A stretch of DNA of 56,018 nt. It comes from CAYVFC01 sp964450715. GTDB lineage: Bacteria; Myxococcota_A; Polyangia; Polyangiales; JAFGIB01. Below the pieces are notes generated by a model. That model searched no databases, was not told the DNA's origin, and was given only the letters and a program-made list of their open reading frames with translations. Of the stretch, positions 1 through 8,479 are shown one piece after another (position 1 is the first letter of the stretch; every line of letters starts with the position of its first letter). Made by a program: the position numbers and the translations under genes. The DNA lies in the NCBI GenBank assembly GCA_964450715.1, contig CAYVFC010000043.1, positions 1-56,018 on the forward strand. The letters are read 5' to 3'.

Positions 1-91
1 GCGCTCCGCCGACGCGCCCGGTCTCGGAGCGTTTATTTTGCGGTGCCTCCTTAGCGAGTTCTCGCGCCGGCCATCCCCTTGACGGCCCGCT

Positions 92-2599
92 TCAGAATTC
101 CGCCCGCAGCCCCAGGTTGGGAAAGAACAGCGCGGGCGCGTACTGTACCGTGCAGGTGGACCCCGGCGCCGGGCGGTTGCGGTCGGTCACGTCCAGGCCG
201 CAGGTGATGGAGCGTGGCTCGCGGCTCAGGGTGAGGTTGAACATCTCGGCCGTGAGCTGCATCGCGCCCCAGCCGGTTCGCCACTTATAGGCCGCCTGCG
301 CGTCGATGCGGTAGAAACCGGGCAGCCTGCGCTCCAACCGCCTGAGATCGTCGGTGAGCACGGCGAACATCTGCCCCGATCGTACGTGCAGCCGGGCGCC
401 CGCTCGCCAGCCGGGCGCGAAGCGGTACTGCAACGCCAGGTTGCCCACGTGGCGCATGTCGAAGACCGGGGTGAACTCGAACCCCTCGCTGGATTCGGCC
501 TCGGCCCAGGCCAGCGTGTAGCTGAGCCAACCCGATACCGTCTCCGTTAAGGGCCGGCGCAGGAACAGCTCGCCGCCGTAAGCGAGAGCGGTGGCCCGCG
601 GAAATCCCCGCTCCCCCTGGCAGATGTTCTCCTCGCTCGCCCCGGCCAGCAGGCCGCCAGAGGAGGGATCGCACTGGTTGAACTTCTCCAGCGTGAGCTC
701 GGGAAACATCAGGTTGCTGTAGCGATGGAGGAAGAGCTCGAGCTCGACCCGGGCGTTGAAGGGCAGATCCAGTCCGGCACCCAGCCCCGACTGGATAGCC
801 TCTTGAAGCCCGTCGTCCAGCGCTACGTCGGCCACCCCGGGCAGCGGAAGCAGGAAGACGGCTGGCTGGTGCGCCAGCCCGAAGGCGGCGTGCAGGTCCA
901 GCGCCTCGGTCAGGAAGTGGGTGACCAGCAGCCGCGGATCGACCCCGACCTGGCCGCGGGTGCCGGTGAGCCAGAGATCTCCGCGCAGGCCCAGGTCGAC
1001 GTCCCAGCGGCGATGGGGCCGGAAACCCACCTCGCCGAAGATCCCCATGGTGCTGCGCGCGGCCACCGAGGTGTACAGGGGGTTGTTGAACTGCTCGAAG
1101 ACCGACTGGTCCCGCTGCCGGGTGGTGGGGGCGGACAGATAGGGCCTCGACCCGCGCGGCCCGCCGCGGCCGGTCGAGGGCGGGGCGACCTCGCGGATGA
1201 TCTCGCCCACCATGCCCACCAGGTCAGCCCCGGCGCGAAAACGCCCGTGCTCGCCGTCGTTCCAGGCCAGCCAGACGCGGGGGCCGATGCGCTTCGACAC
1301 CATGTAACCGGCCTGGGCGTCCTCGATGGTGCTGGCGTCGTTCTCCGACTCGTCGTAACCCAGCAGCAGCGCGGCCCCGTACTGCCACCGTTTTATATCG
1401 CGTATCAGGCGCAGCTCCATCCGGTGAAAGGTGAGCGTCACCCCGTCCGAATCCTGCTCCAGGCTGAGCGAGTCGTACGACCCGAAGCCGACCAGCTGCA
1501 GGCGGGTACGCCGCGCCACCGGGTGCTCCAGCCGCAGCTGGTAGTCCCAGTAGTCCAGCGAGATCTCCGGGCTGAATATGGAGAGTAAAAGCCCTGGGTA
1601 TCCGTAGCGACCCGCGGCCGTGATCTCGCCCTCCCCCACCCGGACGTTGCCCATGCCCATCAGGTCGATGGCGCGCAGCTCGACCTCCCCGAAGGCGTCC
1701 CCCCGGCTCTCGTCCCGCTCCCGGTAGGCGCTGGTGAACAGCCCGCCCGTCCTGCGGCCGTAGCGCGCCGGTCCCGCTCCCGGGTAGAACTCCACCGGTC
1801 CGATCATGGCCGGATGGATAACCGCGGGCCCCAGCCCCAGGTGGAAGAGCAGCGGCAGCGGGATTTCGTCGTATATGTAGAGGGTCCCGGCCGGCGGCGC
1901 GCCGCGCACGTAGACATAGGGCAGACCGCTCAGGTAGGGGGCCACCCCGGGCAGAGACTCCAGGGCGCGAAAGGCGTCGCCGAAGGCGCCGGGAAGCTCC
2001 CGCAGCTCCTCCACCTCCAGGCGACGCAGGTCGGAGCGCGTCTTGGGCACACGGGCGATCGCGCCAAAGGCGAGATCCGGTTGCGGGGAGCTTTCGAGCG
2101 TCGCGCCCGCAGCCGGCTGGCCGTCGGCGCCCGGTTCGCCCGCCGACGCCTGATCCGCGGCCGCGCCCTCGACGGGGAAGATGACCTTTACGCGAGCTAT
2201 CACCGGTCGGCCCTCGATGGTGGCCGGCTCGAAACGGCTGAGCGAGAGCGCCCGTTCGACTGTCGCGCGCCAGTCCGGGTCGAGATCCGGATCGTCGATG
2301 CTCGCGCTGCCGTCCGGGCCGATCAGCACCCGCACGGACAGGTCGCTCCCGGTCGTCGGGGGCGAGCCCGGCGGAGGATCCAGGGGCTCGAGGTGCAGCA
2401 AGCGCGGCTCCCGCGCACCGTTCGCCGAGGCGGCCTCTTGCCCGGATGCGCTTTCGGTAGCGACCTCTGCGTCGGAGCCGCTATCCGCCTCGGCCCTCGT
2501 CTCCGCAGCGACCCCGGACGGCGGCTGCGCCTGCGCCAGGAGGGTCGGAACGGCGAAGAGACAGGACGTTATACCGATCAATACTAGAGCCCATCTCAA
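92..2599 (-). CDS. TonB-dependent outer-membrane receptor with TonB-C-like N-terminal domain
   Basis: Outer-membrane active-transport receptor; substrate unknown. With a TTG start at 2599 it has 835 residues. A signal peptide (RWALVLIGITSCLFAVPTLL, residues 2-21) is followed by an Ala/Glu/Ser-rich linker. Residues about 70-145 carry a TonB C-terminal-domain-like pattern (vector of V/I strands, then SRFEPATIEGRPV, then VIFPV). A plug follows at about 190-300 (LRELPGAFGDAFRALESLPG, YVRGAPPAGTLYIYDEIPL, FYPGAGPARYGRR). The rest is a beta-barrel ending in a terminal Phe (LGLRAEF), as in outer-membrane barrels. TTG 2599 is chosen because it sits directly before the signal peptide and has GGGAG six bases upstream. 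An ATG at 2731 would add 44 residues encoded by the palindromic element at 2584-2749. The fusion of a TonB-C-like domain to the receptor is unusual; it could instead be a divergent carboxypeptidase-regulatory-like domain. Confidence 0.85.
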   Translation of the reverse strand: MRWALVLIGITSCLFAVPTLLAQAQPPSGVAAETRAEADSGSDAEVATESASGQEAASANGAREPRLLHLEPLDPPPGSPPTTGSDLSVRVLIGPDGSASIDDPDLDPDWRATVERALSLSRFEPATIEGRPVIARVKVIFPVEGAAADQASAGEPGADGQPAAGATLESSPQPDLAFGAIARVPKTRSDLRRLEVEELRELPGAFGDAFRALESLPGVAPYLSGLPYVYVRGAPPAGTLYIYDEIPLPLLFHLGLGPAVIHPAMIGPVEFYPGAGPARYGRRTGGLFTSAYRERDESRGDAFGEVELRAIDLMGMGNVRVGEGEITAAGRYGYPGLLLSIFSPEISLDYWDYQLRLEHPVARRTRLQLVGFGSYDSLSLEQDSDGVTLTFHRMELRLIRDIKRWQYGAALLLGYDESENDASTIEDAQAGYMVSKRIGPRVWLAWNDGEHGRFRAGADLVGMVGEIIREVAPPSTGRGGPRGSRPYLSAPTTRQRDQSVFEQFNNPLYTSVAARSTMGIFGEVGFRPHRRWDVDLGLRGDLWLTGTRGQVGVDPRLLVTHFLTEALDLHAAFGLAHQPAVFLLPLPGVADVALDDGLQEAIQSGLGAGLDLPFNARVELELFLHRYSNLMFPELTLEKFNQCDPSSGGLLAGASEENICQGERGFPRATALAYGGELFLRRPLTETVSGWLSYTLAWAEAESSEGFEFTPVFDMRHVGNLALQYRFAPGWRAGARLHVRSGQMFAVLTDDLRRLERRLPGFYRIDAQAAYKWRTGWGAMQLTAEMFNLTLSREPRSITCGLDVTDRNRPAPGSTCTVQYAPALFFPNLGLRAEF

Positions 2600-2749
2600 A
2601 AATGCTCCCGTCGTCTTTCGGGCGGGGGCGGCCCCGTCTGCGGCGTCGCTCCTGCTCGAAATAGCACCACTATTGCTCGTCGTCGCTCCTTGCATCCGGG
2701 GCCGCCGCGCTCCGAAATACTCGGTCCGCATTTTTGAGATGGGCTCTAG
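2584..2749. repeat. 166-bp palindromic MITE-like element, family A copy 1
   Basis: Terminal inverted repeats of 22 bp, perfect: the left arm 2584-2605 begins CTAGAGCCCATCTCAAAAAT and the right arm 2728-2749 is its reverse complement. CTAG stands at both outer ends and may be a target-site duplication. The centre holds AATAGCACCACTATT, itself a dyad, and the two halves are partly complementary, so the whole unit could fold into one long hairpin. Interior and length match the copy at 37063-37228. It separates the RCC1 gene from the TonB receptor gene and runs into the 5' end of the latter. No transposase is encoded; mobilisation in trans is inference. Confidence 0.8.
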
Positions 2750-2793
2750 ATAAAACCCGCGCGGCGATACGGCGAAGGTTCCGCGCCGTACCC

Positions 2794-4290
2794 TCATCGT
2801 TCCACCAGCATGGCGTTCGCCTGGATGTAGCGGCTCGGTCCGCTCTCGAACTTGCGCAGGCAGTGTACCTCGCCGGCAGAGGTGAGCACGCAGAGCGTAT
2901 CGTACTGGGTGACGAAGATCCGGGCCGCGCTTCCGGCCCAGTCGGGCTTGACCTCGCACGGGGCGGCGGCAAAGACGCAGTCCATTCGTTGCGCCTCCGG
3001 GTTGTCGATCGGGTTGGCCGGATTTCCCCACCCCCAGCAGAGCACCCGGCCGTCCGACTGCAACACGCAGGTGAAACGGGTGCCCAACGCGATGTCGAGC
3101 GCACGGCTCTCGACCGCCAGAGGCAACGGTTCGGGCGAGCACAGCGCGCGGTTGGGGCACGGCTGCAGAAGCTCGATGTCCGCGCCGAGCTGCCCGCTGG
3201 CAGCGTATCCCCAGCAGAACAGAGCGCCGTCCGCGGTCACCGCGCAAGCGTGTCTCTCGCCGAAGGCGGCGAGCTGTACCGGCTGCTCGAGACCCACCTC
3301 GACCGGCGTGACCGAGCAGCGCAGCTCGCTGGGCCCCGCGTCGATGCACACCTCTTCCGTCTCGCCGCCGCCCAGCTGACCGTAGCTGTTGTCGCCCCAG
3401 CAGTACAGCGAACCGTCCTCGAGCGACGCACAGGTGTAGAAGGCGCCGGGCGCCGCGAACAACCGAACTGCCGGGGCCGGCAGCTCGACGCGCGCGGGAA
3501 GCTCCACGTCCTGGTGAACGCGCACCCCGCCCATGGTCTCGGTCCACGGGGAGGATACGCCTACCGACCCGAGGACGTTGACGCCCCAGCACCGTACCTC
3601 GCCGTCGCGAAGCAGCGCGCAGGCGTGGCTGAACCCGCTGGCCACCTGAAGGACCGGAGCGGGCGTCTGCACCAGCAGCGGCTCGGTAGCGCAGGGGCTG
3701 CCGTCGCAGGTGCTCAGGCCCTCGGTCTGTACCCCCAGAGCCTGGCTGCCCCAGCAGCGCAGCTCCCCGGCGGCGTTCAGAGCGCAAGAGTGCAGAGCGC
3801 CCAGCGAGAGCTCGACCGCCCCTTGCAGGCCGAGCACGTCGACCGGCTGCCTACTGCAGGGCCGCCCTTCGCACTCGTGCAGGGAGAAGTCACCGGCTCC
3901 CAGTTGTCCGGCCGCCGCGTCTCCCCAGCAGCGCGTCCTTTCATCGTCGAGCAAGGCGCAGGTATGCGACTCGCCCGCCGCCAGCTGTTCGACGCCTTGC
4001 ACCCCCGCGACGAACGCCGCCCGGGCGCTGTAGAAGGCCTCCTCCGTGGTGGCGATACCCAGCGGATCGAGCACCTCGAACGCGCCCGTGGAGGGCTGGG
4101 TCGCGAGCTGGCCCAGATCGTTCAGTCCCCAGCAGGCGACCTGTCCGCTCTGGAGCAGGGCGCAGGTATGCGACGGTCCGGAGACCAGGTCGGCCACCCC
4201 CGTCAGGACCTCCAACTCCGGCTCGTCGGCCTGCTGATCGCAATGCAGAAGCAGCGCGGACAGCAACAACGCAACGCACGGCGCCGCCAT
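2794..4290 (-). CDS. RCC1-repeat exported protein, probable lipoprotein
   Basis: A 498-residue predicted beta-propeller of RCC1 repeats. Eight repeats are visible, most with the pattern H-T/A-C-A-L-L...G-x-V-x-C-W-G (HTCALLQSGQVACWG, HSCALNAAGELRCWG, HACAVTADGALFCWG); the last lacks WG. The paired Cys in each repeat suggests disulfides and an extracytoplasmic location, unlike eukaryotic nuclear RCC1. The N-terminus (MAAPCVALLLSALLLHC) is a signal sequence; LLHC would be a weak lipobox with Cys17, so it may be a lipoprotein or simply secreted. ATG 4290 is chosen because it opens the signal sequence and has GGGAG just upstream; in-frame upstream sequence overlaps ribA antisense and is not protein-like. 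Function unknown; such repeats are common in myxobacterial surface proteins. The gene stops 45 bases before the palindromic element at 2584-2749. Confidence 0.85.
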   Translation of the reverse strand: MAAPCVALLLSALLLHCDQQADEPELEVLTGVADLVSGPSHTCALLQSGQVACWGLNDLGQLATQPSTGAFEVLDPLGIATTEEAFYSARAAFVAGVQGVEQLAAGESHTCALLDDERTRCWGDAAAGQLGAGDFSLHECEGRPCSRQPVDVLGLQGAVELSLGALHSCALNAAGELRCWGSQALGVQTEGLSTCDGSPCATEPLLVQTPAPVLQVASGFSHACALLRDGEVRCWGVNVLGSVGVSSPWTETMGGVRVHQDVELPARVELPAPAVRLFAAPGAFYTCASLEDGSLYCWGDNSYGQLGGGETEEVCIDAGPSELRCSVTPVEVGLEQPVQLAAFGERHACAVTADGALFCWGYAASGQLGADIELLQPCPNRALCSPEPLPLAVESRALDIALGTRFTCVLQSDGRVLCWGWGNPANPIDNPEAQRMDCVFAAAPCEVKPDWAGSAARIFVTQYDTLCVLTSAGEVHCLRKFESGPSRYIQANAMLVER

Positions 4291-4458
4291 CCGCTCCCTC
4301 TGATACACCACCTTCCCTGCCCTGGTCCGCGGCCCCATGTTGGCGAGATCCCGCTGGGTTATTACTGCTTCGAGAGCTGTACCAGTTTTGACCGTTGTCT
4401 CAAGTAAACGCCTACAGTTCCACGGGACAGCGGGCAGCGGTTGCGCTAGCCTGCCCGG

Positions 4459-5343
4459 ATGTTTTCCTACATAGACCACGAGATCCGCCAGCGGCTGATC
4501 GCCGAAAACCAGCTTTTTCGCGTCGACGGGCGCGGCCGGCGGATCGACGTCAACGGCGTCTCCAGCGACTCCGACCTCACGCTCAACGTGCTGGGGCCCA
4601 TCCCCATGCCCGTGGATATCGACGGCCGGCAGATCGTGGTGCGCTGGTTCGCCTTCGTCCGACATACCGAGCTGCGCCGCGCCAACGAGATAGCCGAGTC
4701 CTTGCGCAGGCGGGGCGATCAGCGCCTCTTCTCGGCGCTCGCCTCGCACATGTCCGTCAACAGCGCGCTGCTCTTCGGCCACCCCGAGAAGGCCGATGAG
4801 CCGCTGGTGCGCGTGCACTCCTGCTGCTTTACCGGAGACGTGTTTGGCTCCAAGCGCTGCGAGTGCGGGCCGCAGCTGGACAGCGCCATGTGCGCCATCG
4901 CCGAGCACGAGCCGGGCGGCATCTTCGTCTATATGTCCGGGCACGAGGGGCGCGGCATCGGGCTCTGGGCCAAGGCCGTCACTTACCTGCTGCAGGACGC
5001 CGGGCAGGACACCTACCAGGCCAACCGCTCACTGGGGCTACCCGACGACTGCCGCGACTTCAGCGATGCGGCGGCCATGTTGCTCTACCTGCTGGGCGGC
5101 GACCGGCCGCTGCGGCTTCTGACCAATAATCCCAAGAAGCTAAAAGACCTGCGCGACAACGGCCTCAGCCAGATCCGGCAGGAGAAGATAGTGGCCGGCG
5201 TCAACGACTGGAACCGGCGCTACCTGCACGCCAAGCGCCTCTGGGGCCATTGCCTGGAGCCCGAGGATATCACCATTAACCCACCCGCCGCCGAAGACGC
5301 CGATGGCTCGGTCTGCCGGTCGCGCCAAAGCGAGCGGCGGTAA
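4459..5343 (+). CDS. ribA: GTP cyclohydrolase II (riboflavin biosynthesis)
   Basis: Converts GTP to 2,5-diamino-6-ribosylamino-4(3H)-pyrimidinone 5'-phosphate, formate and pyrophosphate, the first step of riboflavin synthesis. 294 residues, against about 200 for stand-alone RibA: a roughly 110-residue N-terminal region precedes the catalytic core. The zinc ligands fall at Cys123, Cys134 and Cys136 (HSCCFTGDVFGSKRCECG), matching the spacing of the E. coli enzyme. The catalytic EGRGIGL motif lies at about 163-169, preceded by His rather than the more usual Gln, and the conserved Tyr is Y176 (AKAVTYLLQD). There is no fused RibB (DHBP synthase) domain. The gene is divergent from the RCC1 gene with 168 bases between them; no FMN riboswitch was recognised there. 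The family is certain; the extended N-terminus is noteworthy. Confidence 0.93.
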   Translation: MFSYIDHEIRQRLIAENQLFRVDGRGRRIDVNGVSSDSDLTLNVLGPIPMPVDIDGRQIVVRWFAFVRHTELRRANEIAESLRRRGDQRLFSALASHMSVNSALLFGHPEKADEPLVRVHSCCFTGDVFGSKRCECGPQLDSAMCAIAEHEPGGIFVYMSGHEGRGIGLWAKAVTYLLQDAGQDTYQANRSLGLPDDCRDFSDAAAMLLYLLGGDRPLRLLTNNPKKLKDLRDNGLSQIRQEKIVAGVNDWNRRYLHAKRLWGHCLEPEDITINPPAAEDADGSVCRSRQSERR

Positions 5344-5513
5344 CGTGGAGTTTCGCCATTTTTCAGGCGGCGCATAGCAGGTCCTGCAGGCCTTGCTGGA
5401 TTATCGGCGAGCCCGAGAATTTACTGGCTCACCTGTCGGCAGACAAGAACGGCGACGGTGACGTGCGCAACACGTCCGACTACCTGATCGGTGCTGGTGC
5501 CGTCACTTTGACG
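5344..5513 (+). other. Intergenic stretch with an EF-hand/dockerin-like coding remnant
   Basis: Between ribA and the tandem array no gene with a believable start is seen. One plus-strand frame at 5442-5501 reads DKNGDGDVRNTSDYLIGAG, which resembles the Ca-binding loop of EF-hand or dockerin modules (D-x-N-x-D-G-D). The frame continues straight into the non-coding 47-bp repeats and lacks a start and a domain context, so it is at most a decayed fragment; chance cannot be excluded. Confidence 0.2.
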
Positions 5514-5792
5514 GCCCGCCAGCCTCCCCGGGCGAAATCGGCCCGGCCGCTTGCACAGTCGCCCGCCAGCCTCCCCGGGCGAAATCGGCCCGGCCGCTTG
5601 CACAGTCGCCCGCCANNNNNNNNNNNNNNNNNNNNNNNNNNNNNNNNNNNNNNNNNNNNNNNNNNNNNNNNNNNNNNNNNNNNNNNNNNNNNNNNNNNNN
5701 NNNNNNNNNNNNNNNGGCGAAATCGGCCCGGCCGCTTGCACAGTCGCCCGCCAGCCTCCCCGGGCGAAATGGGCGTGGCCGCTTTCAGAGTC
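5514..5792. repeat. 47-bp tandem repeat array, interrupted by an assembly gap
   Basis: Unit of 47 bp beginning GCCCGCCAGCCTCCCCGGGC and ending GCTTGCACAGTC. Complete units lie at 5514-5560 and 5561-5607, a third starts at 5608 and runs into the gap, a partial unit emerges at 5716-5745, and a diverged last unit covers 5746-5792. 47 is not a multiple of three, so the array is unlikely to be coding. It has no spacers and so is not a CRISPR. The copy number is unknown because the gap lies inside the array. Confidence 0.95.
5616..5715. other. Assembly gap, 100 N
   Basis: Exactly 100 undetermined bases, a size commonly used for gaps of unknown length. It falls inside the 47-bp tandem array, so a collapsed repeat is the likely cause and the true length may be quite different. 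Confidence 0.99.
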
Positions 5793-5983
5793 GCCGCTCC
5801 CGCACTATTATAAAGTCGAGCGATCCGATGGCGCATCGAACCGGCCAGGAGAGAGAGCGACCGCGCGACGACCAGCCCGGCGAAGGGCCGGAAGAGGGAC
5901 GAGTGGCGCCCGCTGCTGCTCCGCCCGGCACCTCGCAGGTACGCCAGCACATACGCCAGCACATCAGCGGCCAGGAGCCTACC

Positions 5984-7873
5984 ATGGCGGTGGACGGCCC
6001 CGCCTCGTTCGAGAGCTGGGAGGGGTGGCTGGGCCGAGTGGTGGACGAGCGCTACCGCATCGTGGAGTTCCTGGGCGAGGGCGGAATGGGCGCGGTGTTC
6101 GTGGCCGAGCACCTGAAGCTACAGAAACAGGTGGCGTTCAAAGTCGTCCGCCAGCAGTTCGCGGGCAACGGCGAGATCGCGGCCCGCTTCGCCCGCGAGG
6201 CCATGGCGACCGGCATGTTCGAACACCCGAACGTGGCCAGCGCTATCGATTTCGGCACCCTTCCCGAGGGCGGCGCCTACTTCGTGATGCAGCTGGTACG
6301 CGGTTCGTGCCTGAGCGCGCTGCTGAGCGAGCAGCGCCGGCTGCCCTGGCGCAGGGCGGTAGCCATAGGAGCGCAGCTGGCCGACGCGCTCTCCGCCGCC
6401 CGGGCTATCGACGTGGTCCACCGCGACCTCAAGCCCGACAACATCGTCATCCAGAAGCGAGAGGACGGAAGCGATCTGGTCAAGATACTGGACTTCGGCA
6501 TCGCCCGCTCCACCCAGGATAGCCTGGTGCCGCCGCCCGTCTCCGGTACGACCACCCCGAAAAACCTGACGCGGGAAGGCGCGGTGGTGGGCACCCCCGG
6601 GTACATGGCTCCCGAGCAGGCCATGGGGGACCGGGTCAACCACGCCGCTGACCTGTACGCGCTCGGCGCGGTGCTCTGGGAGTGCGTGGCCGGACGGCAG
6701 CTGTGGACGGCCGACGACCTGAGCTCCCTCATCAAGCTGCAGCTGACCGAGTCCGTGCCGCGGCTGCGCGAGCTGTTGCCCGCAGAGGACATCCCCGAGG
6801 AGCTGGACAACCTGGTGGCGAGACTGCTGACCGTATCCACCCGGGAACGCCCGGAGAGCGCGGGCGCGGTCCGCGACGCGCTGCAGCTGCTGTTGCTGGC
6901 GCCGAGCGAGACAACGGGCGCGGTCACAGGCGCCGGGCTCGATTCGCCGGCAGTGGACGCCGCCGCCGGGCAGTGGGTAGACGGTCAACCGGGTCCGAGC
7001 TCGACCGGCGCCGGGCAGGAGATAGCGCGCGAGCGCCGGTCCGCGCCGGATGAAGCCGACCGGCCGGCGCCCGAGGCCGCGGCGGAAGCGCTCGAGGCAC
7101 GCGACAGTAACGAGCGAACGGAGCGCACGGTTACGCCGCCGAGACGGATAGCGGCATCCCGCTTGCTGATGCTGGTCCTGTCGGTTTTAATCTTCGTAGC
7201 CTTTTTCGTCGGCGCCATCCTCTACTCCGAGCGAGACCCGCAAACCGAAGTACGGGAGCTATCCGCAGCGCTCGAGCAGGCCGCGGAGATCACCCCGCCC
7301 ATAAATGTAGACCGGGTAAAACCGGCGCAGCCCGGGCCGGACGAGGCGCTTTCGACCGGAGCCGGCGCGAAGGAAGAGGGGGAGGCGGCCGGGCGGCCGG
7401 GCGAGCCCACCGCGTCCGGCGCGCAGAGCGCCGCTGCCCCCGACCGAGAACCCGGAGGCGCGCCCGGCGAGGAGCTGCCCGCGGCCGAGCCCGGGGCGGC
7501 TGCCGCATCGGCGCAAGGACCGCAGGTCACCCCGCTGTTGCTGACCGTCTACGTCAAGCCACTCATGGAGGGCAAGACCAAGAAAGCGCGCGTGACCGCG
7601 GCGAAAAGGATACTGGCGCATTCACCGCGCGACGAGGTCCCGGCCTACCTGCGAGTGGTGGCCGACCTGCAACTGGCGAGCACCTGCCGGGCCAAGAAGC
7701 AGCAGGTCCTTCGGCTACGAGAGCTGGGGGACCCGCGCGCGCTGCCCGCTCTGCTGGTCCTGTCGCGCCAGCCCCGCCGCGGTTGCGGAGCGCGAAAGCG
7801 GAAGGATTGCCTCGCCTGTCTGCGGCGCGATCTGTCCGGGACCGTAGAGGAGCTGGAGCGCGGGGGATCGTGA
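5984..7873 (+). CDS. Membrane-anchored Hanks-type Ser/Thr protein kinase
   Basis: Cytoplasmic kinase with one membrane segment. From ATG 5984 it has 629 residues. The kinase domain covers about 24-290: glycine loop GEGGMGAVF (31-39), ATP-binding Lys53, HRDLKPDN (catalytic Asp148, Asn153), DFG 170-172, and GTPGYMAPEQ at about 203-212. A low-complexity linker leads to one hydrophobic segment at about 394-414 (LLMLVLSVLIFVAFFVGAIL), then a Pro/Ala/Glu-rich stretch and a Cys-containing C-terminal region of about 120 residues (CRAKKQQV...RRGCGARKRKDCLACLRR), presumably on the outer side of the inner membrane. ATG 5984 has GGAG seven bases upstream; ATG 5828 would add 52 residues of poor character. 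The gene follows the 47-bp tandem array. Target unknown. Confidence 0.9.
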   Translation: MAVDGPASFESWEGWLGRVVDERYRIVEFLGEGGMGAVFVAEHLKLQKQVAFKVVRQQFAGNGEIAARFAREAMATGMFEHPNVASAIDFGTLPEGGAYFVMQLVRGSCLSALLSEQRRLPWRRAVAIGAQLADALSAARAIDVVHRDLKPDNIVIQKREDGSDLVKILDFGIARSTQDSLVPPPVSGTTTPKNLTREGAVVGTPGYMAPEQAMGDRVNHAADLYALGAVLWECVAGRQLWTADDLSSLIKLQLTESVPRLRELLPAEDIPEELDNLVARLLTVSTRERPESAGAVRDALQLLLLAPSETTGAVTGAGLDSPAVDAAAGQWVDGQPGPSSTGAGQEIARERRSAPDEADRPAPEAAAEALEARDSNERTERTVTPPRRIAASRLLMLVLSVLIFVAFFVGAILYSERDPQTEVRELSAALEQAAEITPPINVDRVKPAQPGPDEALSTGAGAKEEGEAAGRPGEPTASGAQSAAAPDREPGGAPGEELPAAEPGAAAASAQGPQVTPLLLTVYVKPLMEGKTKKARVTAAKRILAHSPRDEVPAYLRVVADLQLASTCRAKKQQVLRLRELGDPRALPALLVLSRQPRRGCGARKRKDCLACLRRDLSGTVEELERGGS

Positions 7874-8004
7874 CGCGCCCGGGCGAGCCGACGAGGCTGC
7901 CCGCGAACCGACGATACCGGTTGTGATAACCGGCGTTTTCATAATATAATCATAATATAATTAGTCAGAATAAGAGGTGTATTCCTCTTTCCGAGGTTCG
8001 GGTA

Positions 8005-8430
8005 ATGACGGCATCGAAGACGGGGTCGGGGTCGGTAGAGTTGGGGTCGGTCGTCTACGGAGACCGGACCTTCAGCGCCGAGTTCAGGCTGCGTCTGCCG
8101 AAGGGGGGACAGCGCAGGGCGAGGTATAGAGAGCGCAGGACCGAGCAGGGTGAGATCGCCTACTTTGGTCTGGAGATAGATCTGGACGACAACCTGGAGG
8201 GCAACGTCTTTCGGGAGCAAGGGGGAAACGCTATCGGCGCGGTCTTCGCCAAGCAGCGAGGGCGCAGCCTACCCTTCGGCCACACGCTGGGAGACACCAT
8301 TCGCAAGCATTTCAGCCCGGAGATGGTGCAGGCATTCGGCGACTTCCTGCAGAGCGAGGGGTACAGCTTCGCCAGCCTGCTCTGGGACGACGCCCTGGCC
8401 ATGACCTCCTCGGACGACGCGAAGAAGTAG
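8005..8430 (+). CDS. Hypothetical protein, 141 residues
   Basis: Not recognised. A soluble-looking protein without signal peptide or membrane segment, with a basic middle (LPKGGQRRARYRERR) followed by an acidic patch (LEIDLDDNLEGNVF) and a conserved-looking C-terminal half (TLGDTIRKHFSPEMVQAF, then YSFASLLWDD). The start ATG 8005 has only a weak GGTTCGGGT upstream. The 131 bases before it contain an unusually AT-rich tract (about 7935-7970) and a small AAGAGG...CCTCTT hairpin, which could hold the promoter. Convergent with the VWA lipoprotein gene. Confidence 0.65.
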   Translation: MTASKTGSGSVELGSVVYGDRTFSAEFRLRLPKGGQRRARYRERRTEQGEIAYFGLEIDLDDNLEGNVFREQGGNAIGAVFAKQRGRSLPFGHTLGDTIRKHFSPEMVQAFGDFLQSEGYSFASLLWDDALAMTSSDDAKK

Positions 8431-8479
8431 AGCCGGTCTCGGGAGCCGTTTCGGCGCTCGGAAATCAATCCAAGAGGCC

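Noticed and set aside
2600..2731. N-terminal extension of the TonB receptor from ATG 2731
   Set aside because: It would put 44 element-encoded residues before a normal signal peptide; TTG 2599 fits better. Kept as an alternative only.
2734..4407. Long plus-strand open frame across the RCC1 gene
   Set aside because: It is antisense to a clear RCC1-repeat gene, low in hydrophobic pattern and rich in Arg/Gln/Gly as GC-rich shadow frames are; no start signal.
4291..4458. FMN riboswitch before ribA
   Set aside because: None of the conserved RFN-element segments could be read in these 168 bases.
5514..5792. CRISPR array
   Set aside because: Units are directly adjacent 47-bp copies without spacers and no cas gene is present.
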